Shown here: one piece after another, positions 55,283-64,000 of the stretch
How positions within the stretch are numbered: position 1 is the first letter of the stretch
Layout: every line of letters begins with the position of its first letter
NCBI RefSeq assembly: GCF_905171775.1
Contig: NC_053490.1
Coordinates: forward strand, 82,720,677-82,784,676
Length of the DNA stretch: 64,000 nt
From: Rana temporaria
Lineage: Eukaryota > Chordata > Amphibia > Anura > Ranidae
Direction of reading: 5' to 3'
Notes under the pieces: generated by a model
What the model saw: only the letters and a program-made list of their open reading frames with translations
The model's database searches: none
Told to the model about the DNA's origin: nothing
Program-made: the position numbers and the translations under genes

Positions 55283-56240
55283 CGACGACGCTGTGAGTAC
55301 TGTTTTGAGGGGGGAGAAGGTTTGGGGAGCTATGTCCCTCGCTCCTTCTTGACTATTAGCACCAGGCCCCGATACAAGGGTTCCAAATATGCTTGAAGGG
55401 ACGGCTCCACAGAGCGGTTTAAACTAAACCTGAGGACGTCATGCAAGCCTTTGCTCTCTCCCCCCCTTCCCCCCCTATCTTTGTTGCTTGGGATGGGGGG
55501 GTTCCAGGACATTTTTCTTTTTTTTCCCCCTTTGTTATATTTTTCCCCTTCCTTTCATTATTCCACTCCCTTTGGGTTTTTTTTTTTTGGATCCTTTTCA
55601 TACTATGGCCAACATTTTCTTATGCTATACGAGTGATCCTTTGTGAAATGGTAACGACCCCCCCTGGGCGTAGTGAGATGTCCCCAGATATACGCACGGA
55701 GTTATCTCCTCACAGAAATGGACACCACTCTAGGCCACTAGAAAATAGAATTGAAACTGTGGTGAGGGTACAAGGAAATATGGACTGTATGGCGGGAGGA
55801 GCGAGGGCATCTGCCTTCTGGGAGGACTGTTGCTTCCCCACTCCTGCAACACGCGTTGTTCAGTGAACAATCGCCTCCAAGGAAATGGCTGACTATACAT
55901 TTCAGGATTGTAAGCCGGAATTAAGATGTGTGCCTCCAGTCAGTAGTTACTGCTGGACGTTAATTGAAATACCTTGTTTTTTTGTTACGGTTAAGGGATA
56001 CATGCCTGCACCAAGTTGGGGAGGTGATGGGCTGGGAGGGGGGGAGGGTTTCTTTGGGCAGTGCCACCGTTGTGGCCTCTATAGGCGTTTAATCCAAGAA
56101 GGGTATAGTAGAGATGTAATGAGGTTGTTAATGCATGTTGCCGTCGGTGGGGAGGATATAGAAATCCTCAGCAGGCTGCCTGAGGTATGTTTCAACAATG
56201 TATTGAGGGGCGGGATGGTTATTTTCCAAGAAATGGTACC
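55283..56240 (+). other. Inter-ORF region of L1 copy 2
   Basis: 958 bases without recognised domain, including T- and C-rich stretches at 55440-55600 and a G-rich part at 56015-56055. Short open frames at 55441-55866 and 55885-56244 show no known motif. The long gap resembles that of L1 copy 1 (1.2 kb). Confidence 0.6.
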
Positions 56241-59200
56241 ATGACTTCAATTAAATTTATGACGTGGAATGTACGGGGAGTGAGAAACAAGATTAAACGT
56301 ACTGCAGTTCTCACATTTCTAAAAGCGCAGAGAGCCAACATAATTGCACTGACAGAGACGCACGCAACGGGTCACTTGCAGTCTGCTCTGAAACGCCCTT
56401 GGGTGGGCTGGGCGTACCACAGTACGCATACTAGCTATTCTAGGGGGGTGTCACTGCTGGTAACGAAGGCTACCCAGTTCGAGCTGATATCTCTGGAGTC
56501 GGACCGGCAGGGGAAATATCTATTTGTACATGCCAGTATTAGAGGACTACCTATATTGCTGATAGTATGTTATATCCCCCCTCCATACAGCTCGGAGGTT
56601 GTCACGGAGGGTCTGGCTTTTATGGCTAGGAACCCGACGGTCCCGGCTGTGTGGATGGGGGATTTCAATATGACCATGGATCCAGACATGGATAGACCGG
56701 TGCAGGCCGGGGGGACAGGGGGGGTGCCCGGACAAACCAGGCTGAGTAGACTGCTGAAGGAATTTGCCCTGGTGGATGTGTGGAGACAGAGAAATCCCAC
56801 GACTCGGGCATACACCTGTCATTCAACTGGCCATGCCACCATGTCTCGCATAGATTATGTACTAGTATCCACATCACTTATGCCCAGGGTGGTTGGGGCT
56901 GGATTCGCGCCGAGGGCCCTGTCGGATCACTCACCATGTTGGGTGGAATTGTCCCTCTTAGGGGAGGCTCCCAAGCGAGTGTGGAGACTTAATCCATACT
57001 GGTTGACGGCCTTGAAGGATCACGAGAGTGTAGAGAGAGAACTGAAGTATTTCTTCCCTGAGGGACAGGACGATGCACTAATTAACTCCCGGTGGGATGC
57101 TTTTAAACTCCACGCAAGCAGAGTGTTAGATACCAAAATAAATAGACTTAAAGCGTCCTCTAGAGCAGTGGTGAGCATGTCTGAGGAGGCATTGCAGAAT
57201 GTGGAAGAGGCTTACAACATGCAGCCATCCCCCGAAAACCAGATGAAAGTAAAGTTGCAGTCCAGGGTAGTCGCTCAGTTACACATGGAAAAGGCAAAAC
57301 AGCGTGTCTTCTTTTGCAAAGCACGGGTGTATGAGCATGGGGAAAAAGCGGGTAAAATGCTGGCATACCTGGCTCATCTGGAGGATAGGCCACCGGTGGT
57401 GGTATCGCTGGCCGAGCCGAACGGCTCGGTCATAACTGATCCACCGCGGGTGGCGGAAAAGTTTAAACAGTTCTATGGAGATCTTTATAGCTCACAATGC
57501 CAGCATTCACCGCAGGAGATACGGACATATTTAAACACATTGCATTTCCCTAGGCTGAGCGCGACACAGGTACGAGGTCTGGAGGCGGCTATAACCGCAC
57601 AGGACATAGCCACGGCAATATCGCAGCTGGCAAAGTCCAAAGTCCCAGGGTTGGATGGATTGCCCCTGGAATTCTACGCGACATACTCAGAGACACTAAT
57701 CCCTAGGCTACAGATGTTGTTTCGGTCGGTATTTGAGCTGGGTGTACTCCCCTCCTCAATGCAGGAGGCTCAGATTATAGTCCTGCCCAAGCCAGGGAAA
57801 GACCCACTATATCCAGAATCGTATAGGCCTATATCTTTGTTACCAGTGGATATTAAAATACTAGCCAAAATACTATCGACTAGGCTGAACTCAGTTATCC
57901 TTTCCTTGATTCACCCGGACCAAACTGGGTTTATGCCGGGAAAGAATACTGCAATGAACATTAGACGTCTGTTTATGAACATTCAAGCCCAGCATGAGAA
58001 TGTGGGGACACGGTTAGTGGTGGCCCTGGACACAGCCAAGGCGTTTGACTCAGTCGAGTGGCTTTTTCTGTGGGAATGCCTGAGAAGCTATGGGTTTGGC
58101 CCTAACTATATTAGATGGGTACAACTCCTATATCAGACCCCCAAGGCTAGGATTTTTGTAAATGGGTGGCTATCTGACCAAATTTCTTTGGAGCGCGGTA
58201 CTAGGCAGGGGTGCCCACTATCACCGTTATTGTATGCTTTGGCGGCGGAGCCCTTGGCTATCGCCATCAGGACAAACACAGAAGTGATTGGCCTTAGAAA
58301 AGGGAACACCTGGGACAAAATAGGTTTATATGCGGACGACACGGTTCTGTATTTGGCGGATCAGGGCCCATCACTACAGGCAGCATTAAAAATCATAGAG
58401 GAGGTAGGGAAATACTCAGGCTTAAAAATAAACTGGGACAAATCCCAGATCCTCCCTCTGGATCACTTTCCCCCATCGGAGGTGTTCCCGGAGCTACCCC
58501 TAAAGAGAGTGGGAGAGATTAAATATTTGGGCGTGAAGGTCACTCGAAGCCTAGCGGACTATGTCCCTTTAAACGTAGAACCCTTGTTTACTATCATTAA
58601 ATCCAGGACCCAGGCTTGGGCGAGACTGCCACTGGGGGTAATGGGTAGAATTAATTTAGTAAAAATGATCCTTTTGCCCAAAATTTTATATATGGTATGG
58701 CATGCTCCCCTATATATACCGCTAAAGATATTCAAGCAGATGGAAGCCATACTAAATTCTTTTGTCTGGGGGTCAGGGAGGCACAAGCTGGCGTGGCATG
58801 TTCTCAAGAACCCTACCCTGGAGGGGGGATGCTCTCTACCAGATGTGCAGGATTATTATGTAGCATCACAGTTGTCACACCTGTATCATTACAACAAGGC
58901 AGAGTCACAAAGGTATAGGGCGTTGGTATGCAACAAACCGGGCAGTCCTTTACACACACCCACGCAGGCTGTATTCAGAAGGGGGCAAGGAGGGTGTAGG
59001 ACACCGAGGTTCGGAGCGGAGATGCTGGTGCACCACCAAAAGATATGGGATATTGCCATTAAGAGACAGGATAGATCCCATGTCCACTCTCACACTCCGC
59101 TATGGAATAATGGCTGCTTGCCGGAACTGAACTCAGTGCCAGATCCACGGCTATGGGCGGTTTACGGGGTAATCTTCCTGGCACAGGTCCTAACGGAGAC

Positions 59201-60008
59201 TGGAATTAAGTCCTTCGAAGTTTTGAGAGAAGAATATGCACTGCCGCCACAGTTCATGTTCAGGTACCTGCAGCTTAGACACGCGCTCCGAAAACAACTA
59301 ACCTCTATAACGGTAGACTTACAGTCTCCACAGGTGTTAAGCATCTTATTTGGGTCGGACTCGACCAAACTTATCTCAAATATATACTACACAATCCGAC
59401 ACAGAAAGATAGTCAAGATATCACAGCTAGCCAAGGTAAAATGGGAGCAGGACGTGGGGCCTATCGAAGATGAAGACTGGAATGAAATTCTAGAGGGAGT
59501 TAAGACAGCCTCACCTAAACTCTCGGACAGACTAACGCAACTGTATATCATACACCAGGCGTATCTTACACCCGCTCGGTTGGCAAAGTTTCAGCCCACA
59601 AGAAGCCCCAGGTGCCCCATGTGCGAATTGGACACAGGATCCTTTTACCATTTGCTGTGGCATTGCCCAGATATTCAGGCATTCTGGCTCCAGGTGACAC
59701 AGTTCCTACATGACAACATGGGATCCCCAGTTGGCATGGACCCGAAACTGTGTCTATTGGGGTTAATACCGGATATAGAAATAGATAAATACCAGGCCAT
59801 ATTCATTTATGAGACGTTATTTTTGGCCAGGAAGGTAGTGGCCAAGGCCTGGATGCAGGAGAGAGCCCCATCACTAAGGGACTGGAAAAGGGAAATTAAT
59901 GCCACTCTGCCGTATAGGAAGTTGATTTATCTCCACAGGGGGAGACCACAGAAATTCTCCAGCGTATGGGACAGGTGGTTGGAGGATGGTGAAACTTGCA
60001 CAGTATAA
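56241..60008 (+). CDS. L1 ORF2 protein: endonuclease and reverse transcriptase (copy 2)
   Basis: 1255 residues from the ATG at 56241, in the favourable context ACCATGA. An in-frame ATG 18 codons upstream (56187) is less likely because the family starts a few residues before WNVRG. The endonuclease domain (1-235) has Glu39 (TETHA), Asp141 and Asn143 (GDFN), SRID near 202 and Asp229-His230 (SDHSP). The reverse transcriptase has RGTRQGCPLSPLLY and YADD at 697-700. The C-terminal knuckle has C1125, C1128, H1137 or H1141, and C1142. No stop or frameshift. It shares its domain layout with the copy at 331-4071, but the sequences are clearly different families. Confidence 0.95.
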   Translation: MTSIKFMTWNVRGVRNKIKRTAVLTFLKAQRANIIALTETHATGHLQSALKRPWVGWAYHSTHTSYSRGVSLLVTKATQFELISLESDRQGKYLFVHASIRGLPILLIVCYIPPPYSSEVVTEGLAFMARNPTVPAVWMGDFNMTMDPDMDRPVQAGGTGGVPGQTRLSRLLKEFALVDVWRQRNPTTRAYTCHSTGHATMSRIDYVLVSTSLMPRVVGAGFAPRALSDHSPCWVELSLLGEAPKRVWRLNPYWLTALKDHESVERELKYFFPEGQDDALINSRWDAFKLHASRVLDTKINRLKASSRAVVSMSEEALQNVEEAYNMQPSPENQMKVKLQSRVVAQLHMEKAKQRVFFCKARVYEHGEKAGKMLAYLAHLEDRPPVVVSLAEPNGSVITDPPRVAEKFKQFYGDLYSSQCQHSPQEIRTYLNTLHFPRLSATQVRGLEAAITAQDIATAISQLAKSKVPGLDGLPLEFYATYSETLIPRLQMLFRSVFELGVLPSSMQEAQIIVLPKPGKDPLYPESYRPISLLPVDIKILAKILSTRLNSVILSLIHPDQTGFMPGKNTAMNIRRLFMNIQAQHENVGTRLVVALDTAKAFDSVEWLFLWECLRSYGFGPNYIRWVQLLYQTPKARIFVNGWLSDQISLERGTRQGCPLSPLLYALAAEPLAIAIRTNTEVIGLRKGNTWDKIGLYADDTVLYLADQGPSLQAALKIIEEVGKYSGLKINWDKSQILPLDHFPPSEVFPELPLKRVGEIKYLGVKVTRSLADYVPLNVEPLFTIIKSRTQAWARLPLGVMGRINLVKMILLPKILYMVWHAPLYIPLKIFKQMEAILNSFVWGSGRHKLAWHVLKNPTLEGGCSLPDVQDYYVASQLSHLYHYNKAESQRYRALVCNKPGSPLHTPTQAVFRRGQGGCRTPRFGAEMLVHHQKIWDIAIKRQDRSHVHSHTPLWNNGCLPELNSVPDPRLWAVYGVIFLAQVLTETGIKSFEVLREEYALPPQFMFRYLQLRHALRKQLTSITVDLQSPQVLSILFGSDSTKLISNIYYTIRHRKIVKISQLAKVKWEQDVGPIEDEDWNEILEGVKTASPKLSDRLTQLYIIHQAYLTPARLAKFQPTRSPRCPMCELDTGSFYHLLWHCPDIQAFWLQVTQFLHDNMGSPVGMDPKLCLLGLIPDIEIDKYQAIFIYETLFLARKVVAKAWMQERAPSLRDWKREINATLPYRKLIYLHRGRPQKFSSVWDRWLEDGETCTV

Positions 60009-60442
60009 GTCAAATAGTAGGTGACCTAAAGGATACGGGGGAGGAGGGATTGAGGGACAGGAGAGCCTGCAAGTTGGGATAGATAGGCAGGGCATGGATT
60101 GCTTTCTGTTCAATAGTAGATCGGGCTATTGTATATTTGCTGAACTTTTCTATTTTCTGTGTGCAAACTCCTTATTTTCTTTTTGTTTTTGTCTATGTTC
60201 TCCCCCCTTGAAAGACACTAGAGAAGGGGATGAATCATATATGTATGATTGACGGTATACAAGTCGTAGCCTGGACTGGTCAATGTTTTAACACTGTACC
60301 ATAACCCTTTTTTTTTGTTTGTTTGTTTTTTTATTGTTGATTTTCTTTTCTGACTAAAGGGACAATTCTGGTCCACTGAACTGTATTTACATGTAACTTG
60401 ACAACATCTCAATAAACTTGGATTTTCTGGTTAAAAAAAAAA
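60009..60442 (+). terminator. 3' UTR and poly(A) tail of L1 copy 2
   Basis: A 3' UTR of about 420 bases with a T-rich part near 60310-60340. The polyadenylation signal AATAAA lies at 60411-60416, about 17 bases before the A run at 60433-60442. The tail is only about ten A bases. Confidence 0.88.
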
Positions 60443-60455
60443 GATACGACAATCT
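60440..60455. repeat. Target-site duplication, 3' copy (L1 copy 2)
   Basis: AAAGATACGACAATCT, identical to 54258-54273. The interrupted MITE resumes right after it and ends with CTGAATCCCGGCCC. Confidence 0.93.
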
Positions 60456-60474
60456 CTCTGAATCCCGGCCCGAG

Positions 60475-60715
60475 TCTTGTGGCAGGAAGATCTCACTGTT
60501 AAAGCTTTACTCCAGCCAAAACATGTATTTTCTAGTGTTGTACAGTAGACGGGTTTAAAGCCTCTGTCAGGGTTTTACTGCTGTCTTTGTCCCCCTTTGG
60601 GCAATTTACTCTCACTTCTTGTCCCAGAGACAGGGTGTGTATGATGACAAAAAGAACACACGTATTTAGTAAATTGGGGGGGGAATTAGACTTCTGGTTT
60701 TGATAGCACTCTGTG
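60475..60715 (+). other. KATNAL1 intron, possible T2-like left end
   Basis: GTTAAAGCTTTACTCCAGCC near 60499 resembles the left end of a TTAA-flanked MITE, but no matching right end was found. No exon. Confidence 0.4.
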
Positions 60716-60988
60716 GGGGTTATTTACGAATGGCAAATACACTTTGCACTACAACTGCACTTAGAGGTGCACTTGGAAGTGCAGTCGCTTTAGATCTTGG
60801 GGGAAGATCTGAAATGAGGGGAAGCTCTGCTGATTTTATCATCCAATGATGTGCAAGCTAAAATACTCTTTTTTATTTTCCTTGCATGTCCCCCTCAGAT
60901 CTACAGCAACTGCACTTGCAAGTGCACTTTCAGTACACTTTCAAGTGCACTTATAGTGCAAAGTGAATTTGCCTTTAGTAAATCGACC
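60716..60988. mobile_element. MITE with TTTGCACTA inverted ends (273 bp)
   Basis: GGTTATTTACGAATGGCAAA and TACACTTTGCACTA on the left are matched by TAGTGCAAAGTGAATTTGCC and TTTAGTAAATCGACC on the right, an inverted repeat of about 35 bp. Several GTGCACTT motifs repeat inside. Confidence 0.82.
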
Positions 60989-61091
60989 ACTGTGTCTTCC
61001 TGTCTTGGTGATACCTGCACCTTCTTTTTTCTTGTCCCCGTCCCATCCGGACAGGAAGTACGATGGCTTCGGGCATTGCTCTCTGAATTAA

Positions 61092-61608
61092 AGGGGAGTT
61101 CCAGCCAATATTTATGTTTATTAAAAGTCAGCAGCTACAAAAAGTGTAGCTGCTGGCTTTTAATAAACAGACACTTACCTGCACCAGCGTTCCAGCGATG
61201 CGCCGGCCGGGGCTCGGCTCCTCTCCCCCCCTCCCCGGCCGGCGTCTTCATTGTCACTGTGGGCACCCGGCAGTGACAGCTTTCGGCTTCACGGCCGGGC
61301 ACCCACTGCGCAAGCGCGAGCGGCACTGCGCATGCGCGCGCAGCCCGGCGCTGCGCTATTTGATTGGACAGGCGATCGCCTAGGACCTGTCACATGTCCT
61401 AGGCGATCGCCTACAGGGAGGGGCTGCCAAAAGGCGATTAAGCTTAATCGCCTTTGCAGCCCCCCGGCGGAAGGACGGAGTGGGACAGGAAGTCCCCTTC
61501 TCCTGAAGCCTCCACTCCCCCCCCCAAAAAAATTACATGCCAAATGTGGCATGTAAGGGGATGAGGAGTGGGATAAGCGGAAGTTCCATTTTTGGGTGGA
61601 ACTCCACT
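61092..61608. mobile_element. TTAA-flanked T2-like MITE (517 bp)
   Basis: TTAA at 61088-61091 and 61609-61612. The ends are AGGGGAGTTCCA and TGGAACTCCACT. A stem of AGTCAGCAGCTACA against TGTAGCTGCTGGCTTTTAAT lies near the left, as in the AGCGGATGT family at 12360. The middle is GC-rich, with CCTAGGACCTGT...CCTAGG stems. Confidence 0.83.
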
Positions 61609-61612
61609 TTAA

Positions 61613-62230
61613 GTATGTAAGTAACACTGTTCTTTTGAAGAGAGTTATTTTCTAAATAAGCATACTAGATGATTTTTTTAGTCTCCCTATACTTTTCTGA
61701 CATGGCTTTTGTAGCCAATCATTCAATAATTCAACCAGTCCTGTGAACAATAGCTTCTAAAATAGATGTTTTTGTGGTTCACAGTTTGAAAATGAATTTA
61801 AGTATTGTACTCTTTTTGTAGCATCCTAATATAATGCTAAAACGTAAATTTCTTGTGCAAAGTGTGGACATAGACGCTATTCATGAGTAGTGACGACAAG
61901 CACAGCTGAGGATTTCCAAGAAGCAATTGTATTAAAGGAAAAAACTCTAAATTGGGCACCTAGATATATTTGCTGCCTGTGCCTGCCGTGTTTTGTAGCA
62001 CATTACAGACTGAACTGTTCACATTAGTCACAATCTTTAAAGGAAAGTACCTTTTTAATGACACTGCAGTCATTTAAGCAGCTTAATATTATTATCAGCA
62101 AATAAACTGAAGGCGTATTTTTGTGTTATGAAGCAAAATTACACATACCAGGAGAACTGGTGTTCCTTTTGCGTTATGAACCCCGGACGTAATGCTGGAG
62201 TACAACAGTTCCAACCACTATATGAACTAA
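61613..62230 (+). other. KATNAL1 intron, no gene recognised
   Basis: AT-rich sequence without recognised exon or repeat. Confidence 0.6.
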
Positions 62231-62962
62231 GGGCCGGATTTATAAAGAAGATACGACGGCGTATCTCCTGATACGCCGTCGTATCTCTGAGTCCGGCCGG
62301 TCGTATCTATGCGCCTGATTCATAGAATCAGGTTACGCATAGATCTCCCTAAGATCCGACAGGTGTAAGTGACTTACACCGTCGGATCTTAGGCTGCAAT
62401 TCTAGGCCGGACGCTAGGTGTCGATTCCATTGCGGCGTAGAATATGCAAATGAGTCGTTACGTCGATTCACGAACGTACGCTTGCCCGTCGCAGTAAATT
62501 TACGCCGTTTCCGTAAGAGATATGCGGCGTAAAGATAAAGCTGCCCCCTAGGTGGCCTAGCCAATGTTAAGTATGGCCGTCATTCCCGCGTCTAAATTTG
62601 AAATTTAACGTTGTTTGCGTAAGTCGTCCGTGAATGGCGCTGGACGCCATTTATGTTAACGTCGAAACCAATGACGTCCTTGCGACGTCATTTAGCGCAA
62701 TGCACGTCGGGAAATTTTAGGGACGGCGCATGCGCAGTACAATCGGCGCGGGAACGCGCCTAATTTAAATGATCCACGCCCCCTACCCGGATCATTTGAA
62801 TTAGGCGGGCTTGCGCCGGGCGGATTTACGCTACGCCGCCACAACTTTACAGGCAAGTGCTTTGTGAATCAAGCACTTGCCCGTAAAACTTGCGGCGGTG
62901 TAACGTAAATGTGATACGTTACGCCGCCGCCGAGATGCGGCGATTCTACCTGAATCTGGCCC
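62231..62962. mobile_element. GGGCC/TGAATC-type MITE, complete (732 bp), TAA duplication
   Basis: The left end is GGGCCGGATTTATAAAG, the right end CCTGAATCTGGCCC. TAA lies at 62228-62230 and 62963-62965. The left part folds on GATACGACGGCGTATC. It is the most complete copy of this family here. Confidence 0.85.
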
Positions 62963-62965
62963 TAA

Positions 62966-64000
62966 GTCTTTCAGTGGAATTCAGTAAAACATTTACAAAA
63001 GATTTATGGGGCTAGTTCTCTTTAAAAGTACCTGTGCCTAATTTCAGCAAATATAAAGATTTCTGCGATCACTCTTAATCCAAGCTGTTGTATAAATATC
63101 TGGCAAGCATTTGCGCCTGTTTCAGTACAAGTATTGACACTTGCGACAAATTCAAGTAATTCTTACTACCCCTACTTTAAGAACATGTCGCTATGGCATT
63201 GATAGAATTACCATTAGTTACCAAGTTAGGAAGTTGGCAGTAATTAAGACCAGCTCTAGGCTGGTATACAGGGGCATGCCAGTTCTCAGAATGGGGCATC
63301 TCTGTGCTGGAAAACTGTCAAAAATTAAACCGCTTCCCACACAGGGCTCTATTTCCAGACACATGTGGCTGTCGGGCTTGGATATTCCCTGGCCAAAAGA
63401 TACATTTAGACAAAGTGGTTGGGGATACAGGTGCTGTCAGTACCCAAACATAACAATACCATTATTGACAAAATGATGAGCTTGCAGGGAATACTGATCT
63501 AATAGGGAACTAGTCCCCATGACCACAGCGCCTTTTGGATAGATGGAACTAAGAAACTAGTTCCCCATCAGGTCCACCTTCCTTTTGATTGACAGCAGAT
63601 AGCATTGGGTAGATTAGAAAGCCATTATTGGACTGAATAGTGGCTATGGATCCACATACTGCCACAAAGCGTTTGTTAACCCCAAAAAAAATGAATCCTG
63701 CTACTGTAAATCATTTTATACAGCAACGAGGTTGTGCTGTGTCATTTGGCCTCCTGTAACATCTGAAATACCTGACTGATCCTGACCGTTTCTGTCCTCC
63801 CCTTTGTAAATTGACCACGGTGTATCATGGCTGCTGAGCCCGGACAACGTGGTCAGTTTATGTGCCTTCATCAGCCGCAGCTCTCCTGTCCTCCTATGTG
63901 CTCCTGTGTCCTCCTCCCTTCTCCCCTCCCTGCCTGTCTGCCCCGGTGTCAGTGCCAGACCCCTCCGCTCCTGTCACTCTCATAACGCATAAAATCCTGC
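62966..64000 (+). other. KATNAL1 intron to window end, no gene recognised
   Basis: The open frame at 63141-63476 has no known domain. The last 200 bases are C- and T-rich. The next KATNAL1 exon was not found here. Confidence 0.55.

Larger units (their letters stand above)
54274..60442 (+). mobile_element. Full-length L1-type LINE (copy 2) with target-site duplication
   Basis: It starts GGGCGTGGCCTGACTGCCGA right after the 5' target copy and ends with an A run (60433-60442) before the 3' copy. The 5' UTR is 142 bases, ORF1 54416-55282, ORF2 56241-60008, with 0.96 kb between them and a 3' UTR of about 420 bases. The opposite strand at the site reads CTTT/AGAG, in line with an L1 endonuclease nick (TTTT/AA) and target-primed reverse transcription. 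It lies in the sense orientation in a KATNAL1 intron. Both ORFs are open, and the exact duplication suggests a young insertion. Confidence 0.94.
53722..60471. mobile_element. GGGCC/TGAATC-type MITE split by an L1
   Basis: The left part is 53722-54273 and the right part 60456-60471. The left end is GCCCGGTTTCAG, the right end CTGAATCCCGGCCC, with GAG at 53719-53721 and 60472-60474. The body shares TACGCCG/CGGCGTA blocks and AATATGCAAATGAC with the copies at 17979 and 62231. The L1 at 54274-60442 is inserted 16 bases from the right end. Confidence 0.82.

Noticed and set aside
55441..56244. Short frames between ORF1 and ORF2 of L1 copy 2
   Set aside because: No domain and biased composition; no counterpart was seen in L1 copy 1.
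43442..64000. The next KATNAL1 exon (Walker B, IFIDEID)
   Set aside because: Not seen in any frame, so it probably lies beyond the window.
1..64000. tRNA, rRNA or tRNA-derived SINE genes
   Set aside because: No cloverleaf with proper A and B boxes was noticed; no call is made without a covariance search.

Overview
This is vertebrate nuclear DNA, most likely from an anuran and probably a ranid-type frog with a large genome. Three exons of one host gene, katanin p60 ATPase subunit A-like 1 (KATNAL1), lie on the + strand at 24403-24530, 37763-37868 and 43283-43441. Their phases join exactly (128, 106 and 159 nt), and together they encode the linker and the start of the AAA+ domain, including the Walker A motif. 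No other host exon was recognised. The rest is intronic or flanking DNA dominated by transposable elements, many nested in one another. The frog assignment rests on the mix of L1, piggyBac, DIRS, Penelope, hAT, Tc1 and TTAA-flanked T2-like MITE repeats; no species can be named.

Layout. 1-7435: an L1-type LINE on the - strand with open ORF1 and ORF2, its 3' end beyond the left edge. 7.5-14.1 kb: MITEs, several flanked by TTAA or a 3-bp duplication, a 26-bp minisatellite and a 0.5-kb palindrome. 14.6-16.6 kb: a non-autonomous piggyBac-type element inside a GTACACACG-type MITE, then a Tc1 remnant. 17.8-21.3 kb: a decayed Penelope-like element split by a MITE and by a hAT-type element carrying about 2 kb of purine-rich minisatellite. 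21.4-24.0 kb: a MITE filled with TTAGGG-like repeats, plus further MITEs. 24.4-43.4 kb: the three KATNAL1 exons, with DIRS and Penelope remnants and more MITEs in the two introns (13.2 and 5.4 kb). 44489-52636: an 8.1-kb piggyBac element flanked by TTAA, encoding an apparently complete transposase on the - strand. 53722-60471: a MITE interrupted by a full-length sense-strand L1 with both ORFs open and a target-site duplication. 60.7-64 kb: three more MITEs and unassigned sequence.

How the parts relate. The piggyBac transposase is a plausible trans-acting source for the shorter TTAA-flanked repeats that share its left end (14718-15692, 35101-36575). Both L1 copies encode the usual L1 pair, an RNA-binding ORF1 protein and an endonuclease/reverse transcriptase ORF2 protein, and could also mobilise other RNAs. 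The MITEs carry no proteins. KATNAL1 transcripts would contain all intronic repeats, so the sense L1 with its polyadenylation signal and the long inverted repeats could affect the pre-mRNA; that is inference.
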